The position numbers were made by a program, and so were the translations under genes. The notes beneath the pieces were generated by a model. That model was not told the origin of the DNA, made no database searches, and worked only from the letters and a program-made list of their open reading frames with translations. Below are positions 19,573 to 28,550 of a stretch of DNA of 64,000 nt, piece by piece; position 1 is the first letter of the stretch; each line of letters begins with the position of its first letter. This stretch comes from an uncultured Gammaproteobacteria bacterium (lineage in GTDB: Bacteria > Pseudomonadota > Gammaproteobacteria > Steroidobacterales > XN24). Where the stretch lies: the NCBI GenBank assembly GCA_937924335.1, contig CALDWW010000008.1, forward strand, positions 1-64,000, in the 5' to 3' direction.

Positions 19573-20543
19573 GCGTCCGTTTCTCCAGCACGGTGGCAGG
19601 CCGTCATCGTGGCATCGATCCGCCGTAATTCCGGGCGCTCTCTGGAACACCGGTCGATAACCTTCGGACAGCGCGTCCGAAAAGCACAACCACTGGGAGG
19701 GGAAAGCGGCGACGGCACATCCCCGTGCACGAGCTCTGTTTCGGGTCGAACCCGGCCAGGCACGGGAACCGGAACGGCGGCAAGGAGCGCGCGCGTGTAT
19801 GGATGCGTGGGTGTCTCGTACAACACGTCCGCATCAGCAACTTCGACCGCACGGCCGAGATACATCACCATGACTTTGCGGCTGATGTGGCGTACGACGG
19901 CCAGGTCGTGTGCGATGAACAATAACGCCAGGCCCATCTCCTGCTGAAGATCAGTGAGCAGGTTGACGATCTGTGCCTGGATGGAGACATCGAGGGCGCT
20001 CACGGGTTCGTCGCACAGCACTACCCTGGGCTCAGAGACCAGTGCTCTCGCGATGCCGATCCGCTGACACTGCCCGCCGGAGAATTCGTGCGGATAACGG
20101 TTGACGTGCCCCGCTGACAGCCCGGCGCGTTCCATCATCGACCGAACGCGCTTCTTCGTATCATCCCGCGACAATTCCGGCATAAGAGTCTGCAGCGGCT
20201 CGGCGATGATCTCCCCGACCGTCATGCGCGGGTTCAGCGAAGCCAACGGGTCCTGGAAGATGATCTGGATGTCCCGGCGCCACCAGCGCTTATCGCGCTG
20301 ATCCGCGACCGACTTGCCGTCGAGCCACACGCTGCCGCCGGCAAGAGGCACCAATCCCAGAATGGCCCGGGCGAGAGTCGACTTACCGCAACCCGACTCA
20401 CCTACCACGCCGAGAGTCTCTCCGCGCCTGAGTTCGAGGCTGACCTGATCGACCGCCGTAAGAACCTTCGGGCGCTGCCAGGTGCCCGTGGTCACCTTGA
20501 ATTCGACTGAGACATCCCTGACCGACAGCAACGGGTCGTTCAC
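19569..20543 (-). CDS. oppF: Oligopeptide ABC transporter ATP-binding protein (OppF/DppF)
   Basis: Second ATPase of the peptide importer, 324 residues. Walker A GESGCGKST, signature motif SGGQCQRIGIARAL, Walker B VVLCDEPVSALD, and the C-terminal Opp/Dpp extension with the cysteines in CAFRTRCPKVIDRCSRERPEL that may bind an Fe-S cluster. The GTG at 20543 overlaps the oppD stop (GTGA), so translation is coupled to oppD. Last gene of oppA-B-C-D-F. The peptide specificity cannot be read from sequence; a Dpp-type role is possible. Confidence 0.93.
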   Translation of the reverse strand: MNDPLLSVRDVSVEFKVTTGTWQRPKVLTAVDQVSLELRRGETLGVVGESGCGKSTLARAILGLVPLAGGSVWLDGKSVADQRDKRWWRRDIQIIFQDPLASLNPRMTVGEIIAEPLQTLMPELSRDDTKKRVRSMMERAGLSAGHVNRYPHEFSGGQCQRIGIARALVSEPRVVLCDEPVSALDVSIQAQIVNLLTDLQQEMGLALLFIAHDLAVVRHISRKVMVMYLGRAVEVADADVLYETPTHPYTRALLAAVPVPVPGRVRPETELVHGDVPSPLSPPSGCAFRTRCPKVIDRCSRERPELRRIDATMTACHRAGETDA

Positions 20544-21505
20544 GTTTCCATCTCGACGTAACACGCGACTTGATGCCCAACTTCCGCATCCTGCAATGGC
20601 GGCGGGCGCTCGGCGCAGCGGTCCTCACGAACCGTACACCTGGCCTCGAACGGGCAGCCCGGAGGAGGCCGCCGCACGCTGGGCGGTGTCCCGGGTATTC
20701 CCTGCAGCCGCCCGCCTCCTGACTTGTCCAGCCTGGGGACGGATGCCAGCAGGCCTCTCGTATAAGGGTGACGGCCACGGCGGAAAATGTCGTCCAGCAC
20801 ACCCGACTCCATCACCCGGCCGCCGTACATGACCAATACCCTGTCGCAGACCTCCGCCACGACGCCAAGATCATGGGTGATCAGGATGACGGCGGTTCCG
20901 AACTCGCGCCGGATTTCGTCAAGCAGCATCAGAATCTGGGACTGGACCGTTACGTCCAGGGCCGTCGTCGGTTCATCAGCGATGATCAGCCTGGGCCTGC
21001 ACAACAGGGACATCGCGATCATGACGCGCTGGCGCATGCCACCGGAAAATTCGTGCGGATAGCGATCGATGCGGCTGGCGGCGTCGGGAATGTGGACCGC
21101 ATCCAGCATCCGGATCGCCTCAGCCCTCGCCTCTTTCCTCGCCATGCCCTTGTGAAGGGTCAGGACTTCGGCCATCTGCCGGGAAACGCGCAGATAGGGA
21201 TTCAGGGAAGTCATGGGGTCCTGGAAGATCATCGAGATCTTCTCGCCGCGGATGTTGTTCATGTCGGTGCGGCTGAGGCTCAGTAGATCCTGCCCGTCGA
21301 ATCGGGCACGACCCCTGGCTCGCCCGTTGTCCGCAAGCAAGCCCATCAGCGCGAGCACGGTCTGGCTCTTGCCGGATCCGGACTCACCGACGATTCCCAG
21401 TGCGTCGCCCTGCTCCAGCGAGAATCCGACGCCACGGACCGCGGGCAGCATCCCATCCGCTGTCGAGAATTCGACCGTCAGATCATCCACTTCCAGCATG
21501 GCCAT
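20540..21505 (-). CDS. oppD: Oligopeptide ABC transporter ATP-binding protein (OppD/DppD)
   Basis: First ATPase of the importer, 321 residues. Walker A GESGSGKSQ, signature SGGMRQRVMIAMSL, Walker B LIIADEPTTALD, and a C-terminal cysteine-bearing extension (CPFEARCTVREDRCAERPPP). The start giving MAMLEVDDLTVEF lies 5 bases after the oppC stop; an ATG six bases further in is also possible. The 3' end overlaps oppF by 4 bp. Confidence 0.93.
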   Translation of the reverse strand: MAMLEVDDLTVEFSTADGMLPAVRGVGFSLEQGDALGIVGESGSGKSQTVLALMGLLADNGRARGRARFDGQDLLSLSRTDMNNIRGEKISMIFQDPMTSLNPYLRVSRQMAEVLTLHKGMARKEARAEAIRMLDAVHIPDAASRIDRYPHEFSGGMRQRVMIAMSLLCRPRLIIADEPTTALDVTVQSQILMLLDEIRREFGTAVILITHDLGVVAEVCDRVLVMYGGRVMESGVLDDIFRRGRHPYTRGLLASVPRLDKSGGGRLQGIPGTPPSVRRPPPGCPFEARCTVREDRCAERPPPLQDAEVGHQVACYVEMET

Positions 21506-21510
21506 GACGC

Positions 21511-22401
21511 TTACCTGTCCTTCGGATCCAGCGCGTCGCGCAAACCGTCGCCGATAAAGTTGAAACAGAACAGCGTCGCCGCCAGGCACACGGCCGGGAA
21601 GAACAGCGTCCAGGGCGCGTTCTCCATCTCCTGGGCGCCCTCATTGACCAGCGCTCCCCAGGACGTCATCGGCTCCTGAACACCGAGACCGAGAAAACTG
21701 AGAAATGATTCCACCAGGATCACCTGTGGAATCGTCAGCGTCACGTAGACCACGACCACACCGAGCAGATTCGGGACGATATGGCGGCGGATGATACGAA
21801 ACGGCGGTACGCCGAGCGCCTCCGCCGCCTCGATGAATTCCTTGCGCTTCAGGCTCAGCGTCTGTCCGCGCACGATGCGGGCCATATCCAGCCAGTTGAT
21901 GGCGCCGATAGCGACGAATATAAGCAGGATATTGCGACCGAAGAGCACCATCAGGAGGATGACGAAGAACATGAAGGGCATCCCGTACAGAATGTCCACG
22001 ATACGCATCATGACGTGATCGATTCTGCCGCCGAAGTAGCCGGCTGTCGCGCCATAGGCGATACCGATGACGAGGCTGACTATTGTCGCCACCACGCCGA
22101 CGAGCAGCGAGATGCGGCCTCCGTAAAGGGTGCGGACGAATATGTCCCGGCCGATACTGTCTGTACCGAAGACGTGGCCGCTGGCGAGGTCCGGGGAGAT
22201 CAGGATCATGTCCCAGTGCGTGAAATCGTAGTCGTACGGGCTGAACCACGGGCCCACGATCACCATCAGCGTCATAAACGCCAGTGTCGCGGCCGCCGTC
22301 ACGGCCGCCCTGTTGCGCCGCAGACGGATCATCGCGTCTGTCCACAGGCTGCGGCCCTTGTCGGCGGGTGCGGCGGCGACAGTCTCCGGCGTCGCAGACA
22401 T
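21511..22401 (-). CDS. oppC: Oligopeptide ABC transporter permease OppC
   Basis: Inner-membrane permease, 296 residues, with about six membrane helices. The N-terminal cytoplasmic stretch and first helix (AAVTAAATLAFMTLMVIVGP) are typical of OppC/DppC, as are the FGTDSIGRDIFVRTLYGGR segment and the EAA loop EAAEALGVPPFRIIRRHIVPN that docks with the ATPases. The start ATG shares one base with the oppB stop codon, so the two are translationally coupled. Confidence 0.94.
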   Translation of the reverse strand: MSATPETVAAAPADKGRSLWTDAMIRLRRNRAAVTAAATLAFMTLMVIVGPWFSPYDYDFTHWDMILISPDLASGHVFGTDSIGRDIFVRTLYGGRISLLVGVVATIVSLVIGIAYGATAGYFGGRIDHVMMRIVDILYGMPFMFFVILLMVLFGRNILLIFVAIGAINWLDMARIVRGQTLSLKRKEFIEAAEALGVPPFRIIRRHIVPNLLGVVVVYVTLTIPQVILVESFLSFLGLGVQEPMTSWGALVNEGAQEMENAPWTLFFPAVCLAATLFCFNFIGDGLRDALDPKDR

Positions 22402-23321
22402 CAGTACTTCACCCGTGGATCCAGCAGCGCGTAGACCAGATCCACGATGAGATTGAATACGACGATCAGGACCCCGAAGAAAACGACGACGCCCATGACC
22501 AGGGTGTAGTCCCGGTTCAAAGCACCCTGCACGAAGTAACGGCCGAGTCCGGGTACGCCGAAAATCTGCTCGATGACTACCGAGCCGGTGATCACTCCAG
22601 CCGTAGCCGGGCCCAGATAGGACACGACCGGCAACAAGGCCGGCTTGAGCGCATGACGCAGAATCACCACCCTTTCCGGTAACCCTTTGGCGCGAGCCGT
22701 CCTGATGAAGTTGCTTCTGAGTACCTCGATCATGCTGCCGCGGGTCAGGCGGGAAATATAGGCGATCTGGGGGAGAGCCAGTGATATCACCGGCAGTACC
22801 AGATTGGCTGCCGAACCGTTACCGAGCCCCCCGGCAGGGAGCCAGCCGAGATAGACCGCGAACAGCAATATCAATAACGGCGCCATCACGAAGTTGGGGA
22901 TGGAGATGCCGGTCATCGAGACCGACATCACTGCATGATCGGTCCTCGAATTCTGGCGCAGAGCTGCGAGCGAGCCCGCCGACACGCCGACGACCACCGC
23001 CAGCAGCATCGCCAGACCGCCCAGGCGGAGAGAGACCGGGAACCCGGTCATGATGAGTTCGGTGACCGTGTAGTCCTTGTATTGGAAGGAGGGCCCGAAG
23101 TCGCCTTGCGTGAGTCCAACCAGGTAACGCCCGAACTGCTGGATCAATGGCTCGTCGAGATGATAGGCGGCCCGGAGATTGGCCTCGATCTCGGGCGGCA
23201 GATGGCGTTCGCTGTCGAACGGCCCGCCGGGCGCAGCTCTGATCATGAAGAACGCCAGCGCGATCAGGATCAGAAGCGTCGGCCACGCTCCGAGAAATCT
23301 CTTGAACGCGTAATTTAGCAT
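22401..23321 (-). CDS. oppB: Oligopeptide ABC transporter permease OppB
   Basis: Inner-membrane permease, 306 residues, six predicted membrane helices. The N-terminus MLNYAFKRFLGAWPTLLIL, the motif GDFGPSFQYKDYTV and the EAA loop ARAKGLPERVVILRHALKPAL fit OppB/DppB. It is followed immediately by oppC. A 209-bp gap (23322-23530) separates it from oppA upstream; it holds no gene and has short GC-rich inverted stretches around 23400-23450, where relative expression of oppA and oppB could be set. Confidence 0.94.
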   Translation of the reverse strand: MLNYAFKRFLGAWPTLLILIALAFFMIRAAPGGPFDSERHLPPEIEANLRAAYHLDEPLIQQFGRYLVGLTQGDFGPSFQYKDYTVTELIMTGFPVSLRLGGLAMLLAVVVGVSAGSLAALRQNSRTDHAVMSVSMTGISIPNFVMAPLLILLFAVYLGWLPAGGLGNGSAANLVLPVISLALPQIAYISRLTRGSMIEVLRSNFIRTARAKGLPERVVILRHALKPALLPVVSYLGPATAGVITGSVVIEQIFGVPGLGRYFVQGALNRDYTLVMGVVVFFGVLIVVFNLIVDLVYALLDPRVKY

Positions 23322-23530
23322 CCAGTGCGCCTGTCGCTTGCGGCGTTCACGATCACTCCTCTGCAGAGCCTTACCGGAAGGCGGCCCCCCGGAATGTTAT
23401 GCACAGGCGTGGCCGGGTAAGCCCGGGACCATAACCGATCGACCGGGGTTTGACGAGTTGTAAGCGCTCCCGGACCAGCCGCGGATAGTGGCGGTGGGAC
23501 GAACCTCCCGAATGGCTCCGCTTGCCTGGA

Positions 23531-25156
23531 TCACTGGCCGTCCATCAGGTCGACATCAATGAATATGTGCCTGCTCGGATGGTAGTCGAGCAGATTCGGC
23601 TGCCACCCCTTCACCCACGGCTTGACCATCTTCCTGCTGACATAGAAAAACAACGGAATGATGGGCTGGTCCTCCAGCATCGAGCGCTCTGCGTCAGCCA
23701 GCATGCGTAGTCGGGTCGCCGGATCTGGTTCGGTCGCGGAGGCCGCTATCAGGTCATCCACCCGCGCGCCGGCGTAACCCGTATCGTTCATGCCGTGGGT
23801 CGAGTACAGGATCTCCATGAAAGAATAAGGATCGCGGAAATCGCCGATCCATCCGGCCCGAAACGCCTCCGTGACGATCTTCTGGGTACGGTTTTCCAGG
23901 AACACCTTGAACTCCTCGTTCAAGAGCCGGGTCTGCACACCCAGCGTCTGCTTCCACATCGCCGCAATCGCCAGGCAGATACGACGATGGTTCTCGCTGG
24001 TGTTGTAGCGCAGTTCCATGACGAGAGAGTTCGCGGGACCGTATCCCGCCTCCTCGTAAAGCTGCCGCGCCTTCTCTACGCGCTCCACCATCGGCCAGCT
24101 TGCCCACTCAGGGACCTGTTGCTCGTAGTCCGGTAACTCGGGAATATAGCTATAGGCGGGCATCTCCCCGCCACCGGTGACTTTCTCCGTCAGGATCCTC
24201 CGATCGATGACCATGGAAAGTGCACGCCGCAGACCGGGCTGGTTGGCGAATGGCGGGCGCAGGACATTGAAGCCAAGAAAGTACGAACCCAGGTAGGGCG
24301 CGATGTGTAACTGCTCAGGAAGATTTTGCCTGATCCAGTTGAGCTGCTGGTGGGGCACGGTCTCAGTCCAGTCAAGCTCGCCGGCCCGATAGCGCTGCAA
24401 CTCGGTCGCCGGACTCTCGATCGGGTAGAAGTAGACCGTCTCGATGCGTACCTTGTCCGCCTCCCGATAAAGTGGGTTCTTGACGAGTTTCACGTGGGAC
24501 TGGACGACCCACTCATCCAGCAGATACGCGCCGTTGGATATGAGCGCTCCGGGCCGGGCAAACCGGCTGCCGTGCTCGTCGACCGATGGACGATGCACGG
24601 GATAGGTCATGGAGTGCGTCAGCAACTCCAGGAAGTAGGGTGTCGGACCCTTCAGGCGAAAGCGTAGCGTGCGCTCATCCAGCGCCTCGACGGCCAGCGA
24701 TTCCGGCGGCATCTCGCCGCGGATGACAGCCTCGGCATTAAGAATCGGCGCCAGGATCTGAGAGTAGTTCGACAACGTTGCAGGGTCCGCCGCACGCCTG
24801 AAGCTGAAGACGAAGTCCTGGGCTGTGACGGGGTCGCCGTTCGACCAGCGCCCGTCAGGCTGTAGCCGGAACAGGTAGGTCATGCGATCGTCACTGACTT
24901 CCCATGATGCCGCGGCACCGGGTTCGAGACTGCCGTCCGGCGCGGTATTGACCAGGCCGTCGAAGAGGTCCCTCTGGATACTGGAAGTGGATGTCCCTTC
25001 GCTCTTGTGAGGATCGAGGCTGTCAGGTTCAGTGCCGTTGCCCCGATGCAGAACCGTCGGACTGATCGTGACTCCGGCGGTCACCTCGAGTTCGGGTGTG
25101 CGCTCACAAGCGGTGACGAGCCCTGCGAGCAGGGCCGCAAGGATAAGAGTCCTCAA
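23531..25156 (-). CDS. oppA: Oligopeptide-binding lipoprotein OppA
   Basis: Solute-binding protein of the importer, 541 residues, SBP family 5. The N-terminus [17 protein letters not shown] ends in a lipobox with Cys17, so it is a lipoprotein. Family segments include [56 protein letters not shown] and the C-terminal [18 protein letters not shown]. Its TTG start overlaps the mnmG stop, so it is translated behind mnmG, an unusual pairing of a tRNA modification gene with a transporter operon. Confidence 0.93.
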   Translation of the reverse strand: MRTLILAALLAGLVTACERTPELEVTAGVTISPTVLHRGNGTEPDSLDPHKSEGTSTSSIQRDLFDGLVNTAPDGSLEPGAAASWEVSDDRMTYLFRLQPDGRWSNGDPVTAQDFVFSFRRAADPATLSNYSQILAPILNAEAVIRGEMPPESLAVEALDERTLRFRLKGPTPYFLELLTHSMTYPVHRPSVDEHGSRFARPGALISNGAYLLDEWVVQSHVKLVKNPLYREADKVRIETVYFYPIESPATELQRYRAGELDWTETVPHQQLNWIRQNLPEQLHIAPYLGSYFLGFNVLRPPFANQPGLRRALSMVIDRRILTEKVTGGGEMPAYSYIPELPDYEQQVPEWASWPMVERVEKARQLYEEAGYGPANSLVMELRYNTSENHRRICLAIAAMWKQTLGVQTRLLNEEFKVFLENRTQKIVTEAFRAGWIGDFRDPYSFMEILYSTHGMNDTGYAGARVDDLIAASATEPDPATRLRMLADAERSMLEDQPIIPLFFYVSRKMVKPWVKGWQPNLLDYHPSRHIFIDVDLMDGQ

Positions 25157-27063
25157 GCCGAATTGGCCTCTGACACGGCGTCTGTAACACGCAGGCGATC
25201 TCGCTTCAGATGTACCAGCAACACCGAAATCGCCGCGGGTGTCACCCCGGGTATGCGGGATGCCTGGCCCAGGGTCTCAGGGTGGGTCGCCGAGAAAATC
25301 TGGCGGACCTCCTGTGACAGCCCCCGAACAGATTCGAAATCCAGGTCTTCCGGAATCCTGAGCTCCTCGTACTTTCTGCCGCGCTCGATCTCTTCCTGCT
25401 GGCGACGGATGTAGCCTGCATATTTCGCCTGGACTTCCACTTGCTCGGTCACCGCAGCTACCAGTCCAGGTGCCGCAAAAGCTGGCAGGGTGGCCATATC
25501 CTGGTAGCTGACGTCGGGACGTCGAAGCAGCTCCACAGCCGGGTATTCCCTCGACAGGGCCTCCCCGAAAACATCATTCATCTGTCGCTCGTCGAGATAG
25601 CGCGGGTGAATCACCAGCTCAGCCAATCGCCGGCTCTCGCTCTCGATGGCCTGTCGCTTCGCCTCGAAAGAGGTCCAGCGCAAATCATCCACGAGTCCCA
25701 GTCGGCGCCCGACAGGCGTCAGCCTGAGGTCCGCATTGTCTTCTCTGAGTATCAGCCGATGCTCAGCACGACTGGTGAACATGCGATAGGGCTCGAGTGT
25801 GCCGCGCGTCACCAGGTCGTCGACCAGGACGCCGATGTACGCCTCATCGCGACGCGGCCACCAGGATTCGGCATCCTTGACGCGCAAGCCCGCATTGATA
25901 CCGGCCAGGATGCCTTGGGCCGCGGCCTCCTCGTAACCGGTAGTGCCATTGATCTGCCCGGCCAGGAAAAGACCCCTCACGTGACGGCTCTCCAGGCTGT
26001 GGCGGAGATCCCGGGGATCGAAGTAATCGTATTCAATAGCGTATCCGGGCCGGGTGATGTGCGCGTTACCGAAGCCCTCGATGCTCCGGACCATCTCGTA
26101 CTGGACGTCGAAAGGCAGGCTCGTCGAGATGCCATTTGGATAGACTTCGTGCGTGCTCAGGCCTTCCGGCTCCACGAAGATCTGATGTGACGTCCTGTCC
26201 GCGAACCGAACGACCTTGTCCTCCACGGACGGGCAGTAGCGCGGTCCGACGCCGTCGATGACGCCGGTGAACATGGGTGAACGGTCGAGGGCGGCACGGA
26301 TGATGTCGTGGGTCTGCTCGTTTGTCCGGGTGATGTGGCACGGCAGCTGGCGCGGATGGTCGCTGCGCTTGCCGAGAAAGGAAAACACCGGCCGCGGATC
26401 GTCCCCGGGCTGTACGGTCAGTATAGAGAAATCGATCGTACGGCCATCGATCCGGGGCGGTGTGCCGGTCTTGAGACGACCGACGCGTAACGGCAGGTCG
26501 CGAAGACAGCCGGCCAGCCGGCGCGCCGGAGGATCGCCGGCCCGTCCGCCCGGATGGCTGCTCTCTCCCACGTGGATGCGTCCGGCGAGGAACGTGCCCA
26601 CGGTCAACACGACGCACGGGGCATGGAACCGCAGGCCCATCCGGGTCTGCACGCCGTTTACCCGGTCACCCTGGATCAGCAGCTCATCGACGGCCTGCTG
26701 AAAAAGCGTGAGTCCGTGCTGGTTCTCCAGCATCTGGCGGATCGCCTGCCGGTACAGCACACGATCGGCCTGGGCCCGGGTTGCCCTGACTGCGGGACCT
26801 TTGCGCGAGTTCAGGGTGCGGAAGTGGATACCCGCCATGTCGGCGGCCACCGCCATGGCGCCGCCCAGCGCGTCCACCTCCCTCGCCAGATGCCCCTTAC
26901 CAATGCCGCCGATAGCGGGATTGCAGCTCATCTGACCGAGTGTGTCGATGCTGTGGGTCAGCAGCAGGGTACGGGCCCCCATCCGAGCGGCCGCCAGGGC
27001 GGCCTAGGTTCCGGCGTGACCGCCACCGACTACGATGACGTCGAAACTGTCCGGATGGTTCAT
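25153..27063 (-). pseudogene. mnmG: tRNA modification enzyme MnmG (GidA) with in-frame TAG at codon 20
   Basis: FAD enzyme that with MnmE installs carboxymethylaminomethyl-U34 in tRNAs. The full frame from the ATG at 27063 is 636 codons, the normal MnmG length, beginning MNHPDSFDVIVVGGGHAGT, the Rossmann FAD motif. The next codon is TAG (complement of 27004-27006), where the family normally has Glu (GHAGTEAA); a single GAG-to-TAG change explains it. After the stop the frame continues intact with [15 protein letters not shown], the motif [15 protein letters not shown], and a normal C-terminus. Restart at Met28 (26982) would give a 609-residue protein lacking the dinucleotide-binding motif. It could be a genuine nonsense mutation, a sequencing or assembly error, or rare readthrough. 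TAG ends several neighbouring genes, so systematic recoding is unlikely. Confidence 0.9.
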
Positions 27064-27344
27064 GGATACGTGCCAGTCGAGGAGTAGCGGCCTATTCTAT
27101 GGACCGGAGCAATTGGCGGCCAGTTCCCCGGGTAAACGCGTGCGCCGCCATGCCGGGATAACTTCGTGACCCGGTTCAACTTTCCATGCCCCGGCACGTC
27201 CGGCATGACCGTTAGTGAGACCCCCATCACATTAATCGGCCATAGCGTGGGTGATTCTCGGCTTCCAGACTAGGAAACACGCGCATCGCAATAATGCCGC
27301 AATGCGGCTGCGGTGCAGCAAATGGCCCACAGGGACCCGTAGTG
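27064..27344. other. Intergenic region between mnmG and the diguanylate cyclase gene
   Basis: A 281-bp divergent gap. I see no tRNA, convincing small gene or insertion sequence in it. An imperfect inverted stretch occurs around 27185-27210 (ATGCCCCGGCA with TCCGGCAT). Promoters for both flanking genes should lie here, but none matched consensus well enough to call. Confidence 0.5.
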
Positions 27345-28544
27345 ATGCTGCCGAAACTAGATTCCAGGCAGAGACTAAGGCTCCGTCGCTTCAGGATGGC
27401 GATGGCGGCCTACATCATGTGGGTATCTCTCGGTGTCTTCGCTTTCGTCACCGACAACCTTGAAATCAGCAAGGAAGTCCTGTTCGTCGTTCTCGGCGGA
27501 ATCACGCTGACGAATCTGTATTTCTACGTCATGATCCGCAGCGGCCTGAACAAGCGACTGAGTGATCCGTCGATGACAGCGCAGCAGATCACCCTGGCGT
27601 TCTGCTGGGTACTGGTGCTGATGGTCGCCAGCTCCCAGGTCAGGGGCGCGATGATGATGGTGTACGTCGTCACGCTCCTGTTCGGAATTTTCCGTCTCAA
27701 TCGCCGTGGCTTCTTCGCCATGACAGCATTCGCGCTGACGGGCTACCTCGTCGTCGTCTACGCCGATTACAAGCTCTTCCCGGAACGGTTCGATGCGTCA
27801 CAGGAAGCGCTCCGGACCATGGTGCTGGCTGCCAGCCTCCTGTGGTGTTCCTGGTTCGCCAGCTACGTTGCCAGGCTGAAGGAATCCTTGCGGACGCGTA
27901 ATACGGAACTGCGCGAAGCGGTCACTAGCACCAGCCGAATGGCGACGCGGGACCACCTGACCCAATCGTTCAACAGGCGTTACATGATGGAATGCCTGTC
28001 CAGGGAGAAGGGTCGCGCCGAGCGTACCGGGTCTAACTTCTCCGTCTGCATCTTCGACCTCGACCACTTCAAGAGACTCAACGATAAATATGGCCACCTG
28101 GTCGGCGACCAGGTCCTGACTTCGTTTGCCTATCTGGCACGGCAAGCGCTGCGGGCTACCGACGTAATCGACCTGGATGGCGAGGGCCGCTGTTTTGGAC
28201 GATTTGGCGGAGAGGAATTCATCTGCCTGTTGCCCAGCACCGAAGAAGATGGCGCCCGCCAGTGTGCCGAACGGCTGCGCAAGGAGACCGCCGAAGCCGA
28301 ATTCGAACCAGGCGTCGTCGTGACGCTGTCTGCAGGCGTAGCTGAGTTCGTCCCCGGCGAATCAGTGGCGGACACCCTGCAGCGAGCTGACGAAGCACTC
28401 TATCTCGCCAAGCAGACCGGTCGGAATCGGGTTGCATGCGCCAGCGGCATGACCGCGCCCGAAGTCGAAGCAGAGGACGACAAAGACGGCGAGGACGATG
28501 TTGTCGTCCACGGCGTGTTCAATCGCAATTCGGGCGCCAGCTAG
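27345..28544 (+). CDS. Membrane-bound diguanylate cyclase (GGEEF)
   Basis: A 399-residue protein with about six N-terminal membrane helices (residues ~15-180), a short linker, and a C-terminal GGDEF domain that would make cyclic di-GMP. The active-site motif is FGRFGGEEFICLLP, competent in many cyclases, and DLDHFKRLNDKYGH is the metal/GTP-binding segment. An RATD sequence resembling the inhibitory RxxD site is present, but it is separated from GGEEF by about seven extra residues (LDGEGRC region), so product inhibition may differ. The C-terminus is acidic. The start at 27345 is chosen over an upstream ATG because the upstream 17 residues look non-coding. Confidence 0.9.
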   Translation: MLPKLDSRQRLRLRRFRMAMAAYIMWVSLGVFAFVTDNLEISKEVLFVVLGGITLTNLYFYVMIRSGLNKRLSDPSMTAQQITLAFCWVLVLMVASSQVRGAMMMVYVVTLLFGIFRLNRRGFFAMTAFALTGYLVVVYADYKLFPERFDASQEALRTMVLAASLLWCSWFASYVARLKESLRTRNTELREAVTSTSRMATRDHLTQSFNRRYMMECLSREKGRAERTGSNFSVCIFDLDHFKRLNDKYGHLVGDQVLTSFAYLARQALRATDVIDLDGEGRCFGRFGGEEFICLLPSTEEDGARQCAERLRKETAEAEFEPGVVVTLSAGVAEFVPGESVADTLQRADEALYLAKQTGRNRVACASGMTAPEVEAEDDKDGEDDVVVHGVFNRNSGAS

Positions 28545-28550
28545 CCGCGC

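Noticed and set aside
24486..24501. parS-like sequence in oppA
   Set aside because: Only 13 of 16 bases match and key positions on one side differ; likely coding coincidence.
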